Source: Rhizobium sp. L51/94 (lineage in GTDB: Bacteria; Pseudomonadota; Alphaproteobacteria; Rhizobiales; Rhizobiaceae). Taken from it: 64,000 nt of DNA. Where the stretch lies: positions 1 through 64,000 of the forward strand of contig NZ_CP072145.1 in the NCBI RefSeq assembly GCF_019355555.1. Direction: 5' to 3'. The position numbers and the translations under genes are program-made. Positions 44,558 through 53,063 of this stretch are shown piece by piece. The notes beneath the pieces are model-generated. The model had not been told where the DNA came from and made no database searches. It was given only the letters and a program-made list of their open reading frames with translations. How positions within the stretch are numbered: the first letter of the stretch is position 1; each line of letters begins with the position of its first letter.

Positions 44558-45462
44558 TCAGCCCACTGTGATAACGAGCTTGCCGGTCACCCTCCCCGCA
44601 GCGCTAACCTCTTGCGCCAGGGCGATTTGCTCGATCGGGAAGGTCCGCTCGATGCGGAGATGAAATGCGCCTTCGCCATACAACCGCGCAGCCTCGGCAA
44701 AGGCATGCTCGGGGTGATCGGCCGACCGCCCCGAGAAGGTCGCGCCATGTTGCGGGGCCGTGACGTCGGAAATGGAAACGACGCGCGCGGGATCGCCGAC
44801 AATCTCGACCAGCTCCGGGATGACGCCGGCACCGCCGAGGTCGAGCGCCGCATCCACGCCCCGCGGCGCCAGTTCGCGTACCCTTGCGGCCAGCCCGGGT
44901 TCATAGGTCGTTGGGATAGCACCTAGCTCGCGGATATAATCGTGCTTCGGCTCGCTCGCCGTACCGATCACGATAGCGCCACGGTGGCGCGCCAACTGGA
45001 TGGCGGCGGTTCCCACTCCGCCGGCGGCACCTGTTATCAGCAGCGTCTCACCGGCCTTAAGGTTAACGTGGTCGAGGATGCGCGTGGCCGTCTCAACGAT
45101 GACCGGTAGGCCACCGGCCACCTCGATCGGCATGTTTTCCGGTATGCGTGCCCAGGCCCTCAACACCGCCTGTTCGGCCACCGTTTTCTGCCCGTAACCG
45201 AAAACGGCATCACCAATGGCGACGCTCGAGACGCCAACCCCGACCTCATCGACGATGCCGCCGCTTCGGAACCAACGCCGGCGGGAAAGGTAAGCGGCAT
45301 GAAGTCGCGAACATATCCTGCCCGCAGCTTCCAGTCGATCGGATTGACGCCTGCGGCCCGCACCGCAATGCGCACCTGACCGCGGCCCGCGTGCGGCGCC
45401 TCGACCTCAACGACCCGCAGGACTTCGGTGCCACCATATTCGTTGAATTTAACGGCTTTCAT
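44558..45462 (-). pseudogene. MDR-family NADP-dependent oxidoreductase with a single-base frameshift
   Basis: The N-terminal part from the ATG at 45462 (MKAVKFNEYGGTEVL... AAGVNPIDWKLRAGYV) stays in frame to about 45262 (GVGSEAA). The rest continues in another frame as GIVDEVGVGVSSVAIGDAVF, then LLITGAAGGVGTAAIQLARH (nucleotide-binding loop) to the end at 44558. Adding one base in the run GCGGCGGC would restore a normal ~300-residue quinone oxidoreductase-like enzyme. It is either a recent pseudogene or a sequencing error. Confidence 0.85.
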
Positions 45463-45729
45463 ATATTTTCCTTTTTTGAACTTAAGCAGGCGCTCCGACA
45501 CCCGTGGTGCTGGGACCTGATCGAGCAACTAACGCGATCTCCTTGCCGCCGCGTGGCCTACCTGCGCGCCAGCATCCTTCGCGTCGAGATCGCGGCAAAC
45601 CCGGCAAACTTGATGGAGAATCTTGCTCTGGTCGAAAACCACTATGCACATCTGCGTGACAGTTTCTGGCACCATACTCTTGCAGACCTTGAGAGGATTG
45701 CCGCGAAAATCACGGCAATCCGCAATGCT

Positions 45730-46470
45730 TTAGGTGCGGCTGTTCATGCGCTCGAACATGGCTTCGCCTAGCTCGCGTGTCTTGGCGGAAACGCCGACCA
45801 GCACCTCGTCCTTGTCCGCTTCAAGCTGCGCGAGCGCATGTGTGGCAAACTCTTCCGGGGTCACCATCATTTGAGTGGCTGTCCCTCCGCTGCGAGTATT
45901 GCCACCGAGCCCGGTATCGACAATCGGTGGGGCGACTTCCACCACCCGGATGCCTTTCGATTTCAACTGGTGGCGGAGGCTGAGCGTGAAGGAATGTATC
46001 GCGGCCTTTGTCGCGCAGTAGACAGGGACATCTGCCATCGGCGAGAAGGCCAGACCGGAGCTGACGTTGATGATATACCCCTTTCCCTGCTGTCTCAATG
46101 TCGGTAACAGCTCTGCGATCAGATGGATGGGGGCCGTGAAATTGATCGCAACTTCCTGGTCGAGCGTCGCGATCTCCGGATCGGCGGTGAAGTCACGCCG
46201 CGCCTGAATACCTGCATTGTTTATGACCACATTCAGGGTCGGGTATTCGGCTTTCAGCCATTCGACCATCGCGCGGCGGCTATCTGTGTCAGCCACGTCG
46301 CAAATGCGCGTCACTATTGCCGGCACCTCGCCTTTCGCCTTCTCCAGCGCGGATTGGCTTCTGCCGCAGATAATGACCTGATTGCCGTTCTCGGAAAAGC
46401 GCCGCGCGAACGCGAAGCCGATGCCCGTTGCGCCGCCAGTGATGAGTATTGTGTTTCCTGTAAGTTTCAA
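45730..46470 (-). CDS. short-chain dehydrogenase/reductase
   Basis: About 246 residues if translation starts at the TTG at 46470, which has AAGGA 9 nt upstream; no ATG fits. A Rossmann N-terminus NTILITGGATGIGFAFARRF binds NAD(P). NNAG (VVINNAG) and the catalytic Ser and YCATKAA (Tyr-x-x-x-Lys) motifs are present, so it should be active. It resembles DltE-type SDRs. The only intact enzyme in this otherwise decayed block. Confidence 0.85.
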   Translation of the reverse strand: MKLTGNTILITGGATGIGFAFARRFSENGNQVIICGRSQSALEKAKGEVPAIVTRICDVADTDSRRAMVEWLKAEYPTLNVVINNAGIQARRDFTADPEIATLDQEVAINFTAPIHLIAELLPTLRQQGKGYIINVSSGLAFSPMADVPVYCATKAAIHSFTLSLRHQLKSKGIRVVEVAPPIVDTGLGGNTRSGGTATQMMVTPEEFATHALAQLEADKDEVLVGVSAKTRELGEAMFERMNSRT

Positions 46471-46968
46471 AGTCGTACATCCTTCTAACGAATTGAGAAG
46501 GTGCGCCCATGATGATTTGGGGTTATCGGCGGACACACCTTTGCAACCGGCAAGCCGGTCCAGGTGTCGCGGATACCCCAAAGGGAAGAGTTGCCGTCCG
46601 CTAAGACGGCGACCGGGCTACCATCCGGTCAGCACTCTTTCGACGAGAACTTTTTATCAGACGTTTCAGGAATGTACAATTGGGTCCTTTTTGCCGCCTC
46701 CCGGCTGCTTATCCCATTTTGATATGCCGCTTATGCTAACCGTGCCCATGTCGAACGGACCGGGTCGCCGTAGAATACCACGCGCACCAATCCGGGGGTC
46801 CCCATCGACGCTCGATGGCGTCATCCATGCCGATCACAATGGGACCATCGGGCACGAGGCTGGCCCGGTGATCCGCGCCCGAACGCCGACAAAGGCAAGC
46901 TCCCGCCCGTCAGGCGAGACGCCATGCAGAAAGTGCAAAAGTCCGTCAGGGCCTCCCTTGCCCCAGAC
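46471..46968 (-). other. SDR upstream region and a fragment of a TolB-like beta-propeller gene
   Basis: On the minus strand, 46968 down to about 46840 reads GGPDGLLHFLHGVSPDGREL then AFVGVRARITGP, the repeat pattern of TolB/PD40 beta-propellers (SPDGxxLAF). A stop follows and the rest is not coding. The matching upstream part lies beyond the IS701 element, at 48394-48503. The remainder, toward 46471, contains the SDR promoter. Confidence 0.5.
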
Positions 46969-46972
46969 CTAG

Positions 46973-48389
46973 CACTACTTTGGCAGAACTGGTTCTGCGG
47001 TTCGAATGTGCGCTTTGCAGTGGGGACATCGGATTGTGGTCATGGGCGTGGCGAGTGCGCTGATGACGGCTCGACGGATAGCAGGCAGGGTGGGTTCAGG
47101 CGGCCCCTTGCGTGCTTGTCGCTTCTTTTTTTTCCCGCTTTGCAGTCTGCAATCTCTGGTGCTGGAGGAAGGCGTAGGCGATCATCGTCATCAGAGCGTG
47201 CCGATGTAGCCCTTGCCATGATCGGCCTTCGAAGTGGTCGAGGCCGAGTTCCTCTTTCATCTGCTGATGCGCTTGCTCGCAAACCCATCTCGCCTTGATG
47301 GCGGCGGCCAGCGCTTTCAACGTGGCGTTAGCCGGCAAGTTGGACAGGTAGTATTTACGCTCGTCGTTTGATCGCCATTCGCCAACCAACCAGGCTTCCT
47401 CGCCCGGCATGTGTTGCTGTCCCTTATCAAGAATGCGTTGCGGCGTGCCGTCGGCGATCCGGACGCGCAATGCTGCAAAGCGTGCCGTCAGGCGGCCCTT
47501 TGTGCCACGCCGCCAACTGACCTTCTTCCAGCTTGCATGCGTCAGGATCGTCTCCGAGGCAACCGACAGAATGTCGGGGATCGGATGCTTGCGTGGGCGA
47601 CCATGACCGGAGATGGGAAAGATCAATCCGACATCATCGGGATAAACCTTCTGATGCTTGGGGATACCGACCGCCCAGGTGAGGCCACGTTCACTCAGCC
47701 CCTTTCGGAACGTAGCCGACAGGCCGTAGCCTGCATCAGCCAGCACTGTGCCAAACCGGACACCAGCCACGATCAACCGATCGATCTCGTTAAGAGCGAT
47801 CTCCGGCTTGGTGCGCGGTTTGCGTATCGGCTCGGGAACGCCAGCTTTTGCCATTCGATCCTCGTCACTGGTCCAGCCCTCGGGCAGGAACAGACGCAAG
47901 CCAACCGGAACAGGAACCTCGTCTCGGGCAAGCGTCACCGACACCAGCGTCTGGCAATTTGCCCTCTTGCCCAGCATCGAAGCGTATTGCGGCGCGACGC
48001 CGACTGAGTGGTCGCCTTTCTTGGGAAGGCCGGTATCATCGATCACCAGAAACGCATCTAACGCGCCAACGATCCTGTCTGCCTGTCGCGCAAGCTCAGT
48101 CTCAAGAGGAACAGCATCCCAAAGGCCATCGGAAATGAAATGGTGCAGGCGGTCGTACTGGCCTGGAGCAAACCGTTCCGCCATCGGCTCGATACTCTTG
48201 CGGTCACCCGGTCCAATGAGCCCAGAGACGTAAAGCGGGCACATCTGTCGTCGCTTCTTGTGTTCGAGCTTGTCCAGAAATGGCTGCAAAAATGCTGAAA
48301 GCTCCGTATCCCAATCTGCCATATCGCGCTCCCAACGAAGAGAGCACAATCATCTCAAACCAGCCTTGCCCCAATCTGCCAAAGTAGTG
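46973..48389 (-). mobile_element. IS701-family insertion sequence
   Basis: 1417 bp with ends CACTACTTTGGCAGA and its inverse, flanked by CTAG at 46969-46972 and 48390-48393. Same terminal 13 bp as the element at 6474-10408. It splits a decayed TolB-like gene. Confidence 0.92.
47096..48322 (-). CDS. IS701-family transposase
   Basis: 408 residues from the ATG at 48322 (MADWDTELSAFLQ), with GGGAGCG upstream. CPLYVSGLIGPGDRKSIEPM, FLVIDDTGLPKKGDHSVGVA (Asp), GTVLADAGYGLS (Asp) and QMKEELGLDHFEGRSW (Glu) give an intact DDE set. It is a diverged homologue of the 9062-10366 protein. Confidence 0.93.
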   Translation of the reverse strand: MADWDTELSAFLQPFLDKLEHKKRRQMCPLYVSGLIGPGDRKSIEPMAERFAPGQYDRLHHFISDGLWDAVPLETELARQADRIVGALDAFLVIDDTGLPKKGDHSVGVAPQYASMLGKRANCQTLVSVTLARDEVPVPVGLRLFLPEGWTSDEDRMAKAGVPEPIRKPRTKPEIALNEIDRLIVAGVRFGTVLADAGYGLSATFRKGLSERGLTWAVGIPKHQKVYPDDVGLIFPISGHGRPRKHPIPDILSVASETILTHASWKKVSWRRGTKGRLTARFAALRVRIADGTPQRILDKGQQHMPGEEAWLVGEWRSNDERKYYLSNLPANATLKALAAAIKARWVCEQAHQQMKEELGLDHFEGRSWQGLHRHALMTMIAYAFLQHQRLQTAKREKKEATSTQGAA

Positions 48390-48393
48390 CTAG

Positions 48394-48543
48394 GCCGCGA
48401 CCCCAGCCGCCAGCGGCGCCCGGTATAGCTGCCAGTCGTCGTAGGCCGACAGCAAGATATGCGCGCCGTCCAACACATGGTCGTTGTTTAGCGGCGGCAC
48501 ACCCTACAAGTTGATCACCCGCGGGGTCGGTTGGGGAATCGAT
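48394..48543 (-). pseudogene. second fragment of the TolB-like beta-propeller gene
   Basis: On the minus strand, 48503 to 48394 reads GVPPLNNDHVLDGAHILLSA then YDDWQLYRAPLAAGVAA, again the TolB/PD40 style (DGxxILLSAyDDWQLYR). It is followed in frame by the TAG that lies in the IS target duplication, so the gene was probably already inactive when IS701 inserted. The 5' part is missing upstream. Confidence 0.5.
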
Positions 48544-48555
48544 GTCAACTGAAAC
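48544..48555 (+). promoter_or_regulatory. VirG-box-like site upstream of tzs
   Basis: GTCAACTGAAAC differs from the published vir box TNCAATTGAAAY at two of the eleven fixed positions. It lies about 20 bp upstream of a possible promoter (TTGGGA at 48575, TATATT at 48599). In nopaline Ti plasmids tzs is under VirA/VirG control, so a vir box here makes sense. No virA/virG is in this window. Confidence 0.55.
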
Positions 48556-48574
48556 GAAACTTCTAGTACAAGCA

Positions 48575-48604
48575 TTGGGATTCTGGCATTACAATCAGTA
48601 TATT
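48575..48604 (+). promoter_or_regulatory. candidate tzs promoter
   Basis: TTGGGA (48575-48580) and TATATT (48599-48604) with an 18-bp spacer, in an AT-rich leader. Transcription would begin near 48611, leaving a leader of about 230 nt before the tzs ATG at 48841. The leader contains an in-frame ATG at 48628 with no ribosome site. Confidence 0.4.
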
Positions 48605-48840
48605 TACATTATTAATGTATATATTTAATGTTTCTATCCGTATTGCGAACACCAATCTCTGTTGCTAAGGTTGTACTCGGAACAAATACCATCATTATTT
48701 CTGGATTCGAGACTTCGAATTCGGACATTTGTTCTTTTTATACTGTGCGCGGCGCATACTTTTCAAACCCGATCAAGCGGCACGGTTATCAGATCGTGCC
48801 GCGTCACGCCCGATGGCACCAGTTACCAAAAAAGAGCGAG

Positions 48841-49635
48841 ATGCTAATGCTAATCTATCTTATTTATGGACCCACCTGCAGCGGAAAAACAGACTTGGCA
48901 ATCCAAATTGCACGAGAGACCGGATGGCCGGTTATCGCGCTGGATCGAGTACAATGCTGCCCTCAAATCGCCACCGGCAGCGGGCGTCCTTTAGAGTCGG
49001 AGCTGCAATCCACCCAGCGAATCTACCTAGATTCGCGCCCACTCACCGAAGGCGTGATGGAAGCAGAGGCCGCTCATCTCCAGCTCATATCGGCAATAGA
49101 GGATCGCAAATCTTCCCCTGGCCTCATCCTCGAAGGCGGTTCGATTTCCCTTCTGAACTGCATGGCCAAGGACTCCTATTGGAATGCCGGTTTCAGGTGG
49201 CACGTAAGGCGCCTGCGTCTTGCGACTCCGGATGTTTTCCTGCCGCGGGCAAGACTTCGAGTTACGGAAATGTTTGCCATCAAGGACGAGCGCCCATCCC
49301 TGCTGGAGGAATTGGCGGATCTCTGGAACCAGGAAGTTCTCCGGCCAGTATTGGAGGACATCGACGGATATCGCTGCGCGATACAGTTCGCCAAGGAAAA
49401 TAACATCGAAATCAGCGAGTTGTTACATCTCGATCCGATGCGGCGGGAGGCGCTGATAGCGGCCATTGCCGAGGAATATCTTGAACACGCGCGGTGGCAA
49501 GAGCGCGAGTTCCCTGACTGGCAAGAAGGCGGGAATGTTGGGCTCACTCGTCTCCCGGCTTCACATGATGCTGGGAGCCCCCGGGACCTTAGCAGGATGC
49601 GGAAAAAGGCCCTTGCTGTGAGCGGACTGCCGTGA
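48841..49635 (+). CDS. tzs: adenylate dimethylallyltransferase (cytokinin synthase, Tzs type)
   Basis: 264 residues from the ATG at 48841 (MLMLIYLIYGPTCSGKTD), with AAGAGCGAG upstream. The longer frame to 48628 is not homologous and is rejected. It transfers the isoprenoid side chain of DMAPP (or HMBDP) to AMP, the first step of cytokinin synthesis. The P-loop GPTCSGKT is at 10-17. LDRVQCCPQIATGSGRPLES, LILEGGSISLLNCMA and EDIDGYRCAI match Tzs/Ipt of Ti plasmids, and it looks closer to Tzs than to T-DNA Ipt. The last 14 residues come from the IS element that begins at 49593; before insertion the frame would have ended four codons after DL. Confidence 0.95.
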   Translation: MLMLIYLIYGPTCSGKTDLAIQIARETGWPVIALDRVQCCPQIATGSGRPLESELQSTQRIYLDSRPLTEGVMEAEAAHLQLISAIEDRKSSPGLILEGGSISLLNCMAKDSYWNAGFRWHVRRLRLATPDVFLPRARLRVTEMFAIKDERPSLLEELADLWNQEVLRPVLEDIDGYRCAIQFAKENNIEISELLHLDPMRREALIAAIAEEYLEHARWQEREFPDWQEGGNVGLTRLPASHDAGSPRDLSRMRKKALAVSGLP

Positions 49636-50933
49636 TTCCATGCCTGGGTGATTGATTGGCGGGAGCAGGACATGCGCGGCAGTGATGACCAGACGGCGGG
49701 TCTGTTTTCTTATGTAAGCTGCGAAGCCCGCGTTTCGGCAAACCATCCGCTGCGGCCGATCCGTGCCATCGTAGACGAGGCGCTGGAAGTTCTGTCCCCG
49801 GACTTCGAGGGGATGTATTCAGCGATCGGCCGGCCGTCGATCCCGCCGGAGAAGCTGCTGCGCGCTTTGTTGTTGCAGGCCTTCTACACGATCCGCTCGG
49901 AGCGTCAGCTTATCGAGCAGATGGACTACAATCTGCTGTTCCGCTGGTTCGTCGGCTTGTCGATGGCCGCGCCGATCTGGGACGTCACGGTGTTCACCAA
50001 GAACCGCGAACGCCTCCTGGCGGGCGACATCGCCGCCAAGTTTCTGGCCGCGTTGCTGAGCCAGCCACGGGTTAAGGCATTGCTGTCAGACGACCACTTC
50101 TCGGTGGACGGCACCTTGATCGAAGCCTGGGCCAGCATGAAGAGCTTCAAACCCAGGGACGGCGCAGATGGTAGCGACACTGACGACAGCGGCTCTGGCG
50201 CTGAAGGGAAACAGCCGCCAAAGGCCGCAGGCCGCAACTCTGAGCGTGATTTCCACGGTGAGAAGCGCAGCAACGCAACCCATGCGTCGACCACTGACCC
50301 GGATGCCAGGCTTTACAAGAAGGCCCGTGGCCAGGCGGCCAAGCTTTGCCACATGGGTCACGTCATAATGGAAAACCGGAACGGCTTGGTTGTCGACGCC
50401 ACGCTTACCCATGCGACCGGCACCGCCGAGCGCGAGGCAGCTCTGGATATGGTGGGCCGCATGGATGGTCGTCACCGCATCACATTGGCTGCAGACAAAG
50501 CCTACGATACGGCCGATTTCGTTGCTGCCTTGCGGGACGCAAAAGTGACGCCACACGTCGCCCAGAACACGACGAACCGACGCTCGGCAATTGATGGTCG
50601 GACCACCCATCATCCCGGCTACGGTGTCAGTCAGCGTATCCGCAAGCGTATCGAAGAAGTGTTCGGTTGGGCCAAGACCAGCGGCGGAATGCGTAAGACC
50701 CGCCATCGTGGAAAGGATCGCGTCGGCTGGATGTTCACCCTGACAGCGACGGCTTATAATCTGGTGAGGCTGCCAAAGCTGCTGGCGACAGCATAATCGC
50801 GCCCGTAATCCGCCTAAAGAGGGCGGATTACGACGAAACGGGCCGACAAGGCCGCTGAAGAAGCCTCATAACGGCTCATCTTCGAGACATCTACCGAGGA
50901 TCGGCGGGAAATTGTCGCTATTTCCGCAGCCTG
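49593..50933 (+). mobile_element. IS5/IS1182-type insertion sequence
   Basis: 1341 bp with inverted ends CAGGATGCGGAAAAAG / CAGGCTGCGGAAATAG (14 of 16), flanked by TTAG at 49589-49592 and 50934-50937. It lies in the last codons of tzs and separates tzs from the radical SAM gene. Confidence 0.82.
49672..50796 (+). CDS. IS5/IS1182-type transposase
   Basis: 374 residues from the ATG at 49672 (MRGSDDQTAGLFSYV), with GGGAGCAGG upstream. GRPSIPPEKLLRALLLQ, YNLLFRWFVGLSM, HFSVDGTLIEAWASMKSF (Asp), LAADKAYDTADF (Asp) and KRIEEVFGWAKT (Glu) are all present. Intact. Databases file this type under IS5 or IS1182; I cannot decide here. Confidence 0.9.
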   Translation: MRGSDDQTAGLFSYVSCEARVSANHPLRPIRAIVDEALEVLSPDFEGMYSAIGRPSIPPEKLLRALLLQAFYTIRSERQLIEQMDYNLLFRWFVGLSMAAPIWDVTVFTKNRERLLAGDIAAKFLAALLSQPRVKALLSDDHFSVDGTLIEAWASMKSFKPRDGADGSDTDDSGSGAEGKQPPKAAGRNSERDFHGEKRSNATHASTTDPDARLYKKARGQAAKLCHMGHVIMENRNGLVVDATLTHATGTAEREAALDMVGRMDGRHRITLAADKAYDTADFVAALRDAKVTPHVAQNTTNRRSAIDGRTTHHPGYGVSQRIRKRIEEVFGWAKTSGGMRKTRHRGKDRVGWMFTLTATAYNLVRLPKLLATA

Positions 50934-51026
50934 TTAGATCGTTGGGCTAGGTCTACTCATGAGATTCAGCAAAAGCTTACTTTCGAGCTACGCGTCAATC
51001 TGAAACTTTGCCAACCGTGAGGTAAA

Positions 51027-52652
51027 ATGACTATCTTGCTCATCTCCGGAATGGGGCCGGAATTTCCCGATAACAGGCTGCTGCGTGGTTCATCCTTCGA
51101 GCTCCTTATCAATCCTGAAATGGCTGCCGTCGGCTCTGGTAGGGCCAGATTTGATCTCTCGCGCCTTCAGTATAAAGCCGACGATGGGGGGGTCGTGCCG
51201 TTGCTTCGTGCACGTCGAGATGGCGGCGGGGCAAGGGCTATGAGCAATAGCTCAGCTGCCAAAGGCGCGTCCCAACCGGCTCGAACGTTCCACCTCACGA
51301 CCTTCACGCTGCAGTCCATTCTCACTGAGGGGGGAGTTGAGTTCGACGCAATGCCAACTGAAAATATCTGGAAAGGGGTTGGAGGCGAACCCGCTGGTTC
51401 TTACGATGTCGTTCTCCTCTCAACCACCTTCATCTGGGACCGGCGCAGCTTGCTTCAGGCGATAAGTTGGATCGAGCTGCGATTCCCCGATGCAATCCTG
51501 ATCCTTGGTGGTCAATACAGCAATCTCAAGTTCATGCAGATTATGCGAGATCATGGGAGCGTCGATTTTATCATTCGCGGAGATGCCGAATTTGCGTTGC
51601 CGGATTTGCTCAGTAAGCTCAAGGGAGGTGATCCCACCAGCGTTCCTAATCTCGTGTTTCGCGATGTAAATGGCCGACCACGGCTTACGCCGATCGCCTA
51701 TATCGACCTGGACCAATACCCGTCACCCGCGCTAACCGGTCATGCACCGGTTGTACCTTACGAATCGATGCGGGGTTGTCCGTTCAGTTGCAAATTTTGC
51801 TCATTCCCGGCTGCATCGCCCCTGTGGAGATATAAGTCCGCAGATAAAATCGCGAGCGATTGGGAGCACTATAAAGTTCAAAACGGCGCAAGCTACGTCA
51901 AAGCGTTGGATTCAACGTTTACCGTACCTCCGAAGCGCCTCAGGGAGCTTTTGCCGAAGCTAGCTGCCATCGACATTCAATGGGAAGCATACACGCGAGC
52001 AAATTCAATCAAAGATGCCGAGCTCGTCCATCAGCTCGAAGACGCCGGCTGCAAATCTCTGTTCATCGGCTTCGAGTCAATGAGCGATGCGAGCCTCAGG
52101 AACATGGACAAGAAAGTCACGGCGCGAGCAAATCGTGTAGCTCATGAGCTTCTAGACGGAAGCACGATCAAACATTTCGTATCGTTTATTGTCGGTTATC
52201 CAGGGGAAACTCCCGATATGTTCGAGGAGACGAAGGCGTTCCTTGTCAACGAGTATTCCGGAGAATTCGCTCTTTACGTTTGCATGCTTCAGGACGAGAC
52301 CATGCCTGTTTGGCAAGATGCAGAACGCTTCAACCTCAAAGTTGATGACCCGAGCGGCGAGGCACGGATCTGGAGCCACATCGGGATGGACTCCGATACA
52401 GCGCAGCGATTGCAGCTCGAAACTCTAAGGGAGGTTCGATGGAAAAGCGACACCGCAAACTTCCGATCTTGGCAACACGATTTCGAGGGTCCGCTTATAA
52501 GCAATGACTCCGGACGTCGGAACGCCGTAGTAGAAAAATTAGTCGATCGTCTCGGAATGATCAGTGCGGACGTCGAGGACGAAGGGCAAGCGCAGCGTCT
52601 TGAAAGTCAACTTCTCGGGCAACTTAATGGATATGGTGTGACGACGGCTTGA
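51027..52652 (+). CDS. B12-binding-type radical SAM protein in the cytokinin locus
   Basis: 541 residues, ATG at 51027 with GAGGTAAA upstream. The N-terminal ~200 residues have alternating strand/helix blocks (YDVVLLSTTFIWDRRSL, AILILGGQYSN, VDFIIRGDAEFALPDLL) as in the cobalamin-binding half of class B radical SAM enzymes, though no DxHxxG motif is visible. The radical SAM core has C251-x3-C255-x2-C258 (RGCPFSCKFCSF), AYTRANSI and SLFIGFESMSD. Such enzymes methylate unactivated carbons or catalyse other radical steps. It sits between tzs and idi in the same direction. Substrate unknown; a cytokinin, its isoprenoid precursor or an AMP derivative is the natural guess. Confidence 0.85.
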   Translation: MTILLISGMGPEFPDNRLLRGSSFELLINPEMAAVGSGRARFDLSRLQYKADDGGVVPLLRARRDGGGARAMSNSSAAKGASQPARTFHLTTFTLQSILTEGGVEFDAMPTENIWKGVGGEPAGSYDVVLLSTTFIWDRRSLLQAISWIELRFPDAILILGGQYSNLKFMQIMRDHGSVDFIIRGDAEFALPDLLSKLKGGDPTSVPNLVFRDVNGRPRLTPIAYIDLDQYPSPALTGHAPVVPYESMRGCPFSCKFCSFPAASPLWRYKSADKIASDWEHYKVQNGASYVKALDSTFTVPPKRLRELLPKLAAIDIQWEAYTRANSIKDAELVHQLEDAGCKSLFIGFESMSDASLRNMDKKVTARANRVAHELLDGSTIKHFVSFIVGYPGETPDMFEETKAFLVNEYSGEFALYVCMLQDETMPVWQDAERFNLKVDDPSGEARIWSHIGMDSDTAQRLQLETLREVRWKSDTANFRSWQHDFEGPLISNDSGRRNAVVEKLVDRLGMISADVEDEGQAQRLESQLLGQLNGYGVTTA

Positions 52653-52736
52653 CCCTGAGTTTAACGACGCCATGCGTTCACTTTGAACCGCACCGGGTTT
52701 GCCGGAGGCTCCAACTTCTGAGAGAGTGGAGCCATC

Positions 52737-53063
52737 ATGAGCAAGACAACGAACAAGTTTTCACCTGAAGTCCGTAACCGTGCCATCCGTATGGTGCTGG
52801 ACCACGAAGCCGAGCATCCATCACGCTGGGCTGCCGTTTCATCTATTGCGGCCAAGATCGGCTGCTCGCCAGCCACGCTGCACGAATGGGTCAAGAAGAC
52901 CGAGGTCGACAGTGGTAAACGAGTAGGCCTGCCGAGTGATGTCGCCGAGAAGATGAAGGCTCTTGAGCGGGAGAACCGAGAACTTCGCCAGGCCAACGAG
53001 ATTCTGCGCAAAGCTTCGGCCTATTTCGCCATGGCGGAGCTCGACCGCCCCTTCAAGCGATGA
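52737..53063 (+). CDS. IS3-family transposase OrfA
   Basis: 108 residues with an N-terminal helix-turn-helix (FSPEVRNRAIRMVLDHE, CSPATLHEWVKK) and a C-terminal leucine-zipper helix (MKALERENRELRQANEILRK). It binds the element ends. It overlaps OrfB by 4 bp, the normal site of the frameshift that makes OrfAB. Confidence 0.93.
   Translation: MSKTTNKFSPEVRNRAIRMVLDHEAEHPSRWAAVSSIAAKIGCSPATLHEWVKKTEVDSGKRVGLPSDVAEKMKALERENRELRQANEILRKASAYFAMAELDRPFKR

Noticed and set aside
45148..45771. Plus-strand 207-codon frame over the frameshifted oxidoreductase
   Set aside because: Its first half is the antisense of the MDR gene and the second half has no family pattern or ribosome site; treated as a shadow.
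48628..48840. N-terminal extension of Tzs from the ATG at 48628
   Set aside because: The 71 extra residues are unlike any Tzs/Ipt N-terminus and have no ribosome site; the P-loop begins ten residues after the ATG at 48841, as in the family.
50993..51006. GTCAATCTGAAACT as a second vir box before the radical SAM gene
   Set aside because: It needs an extra base to match the consensus and lies only about 20 bp from the start codon, too close for a VirG site.
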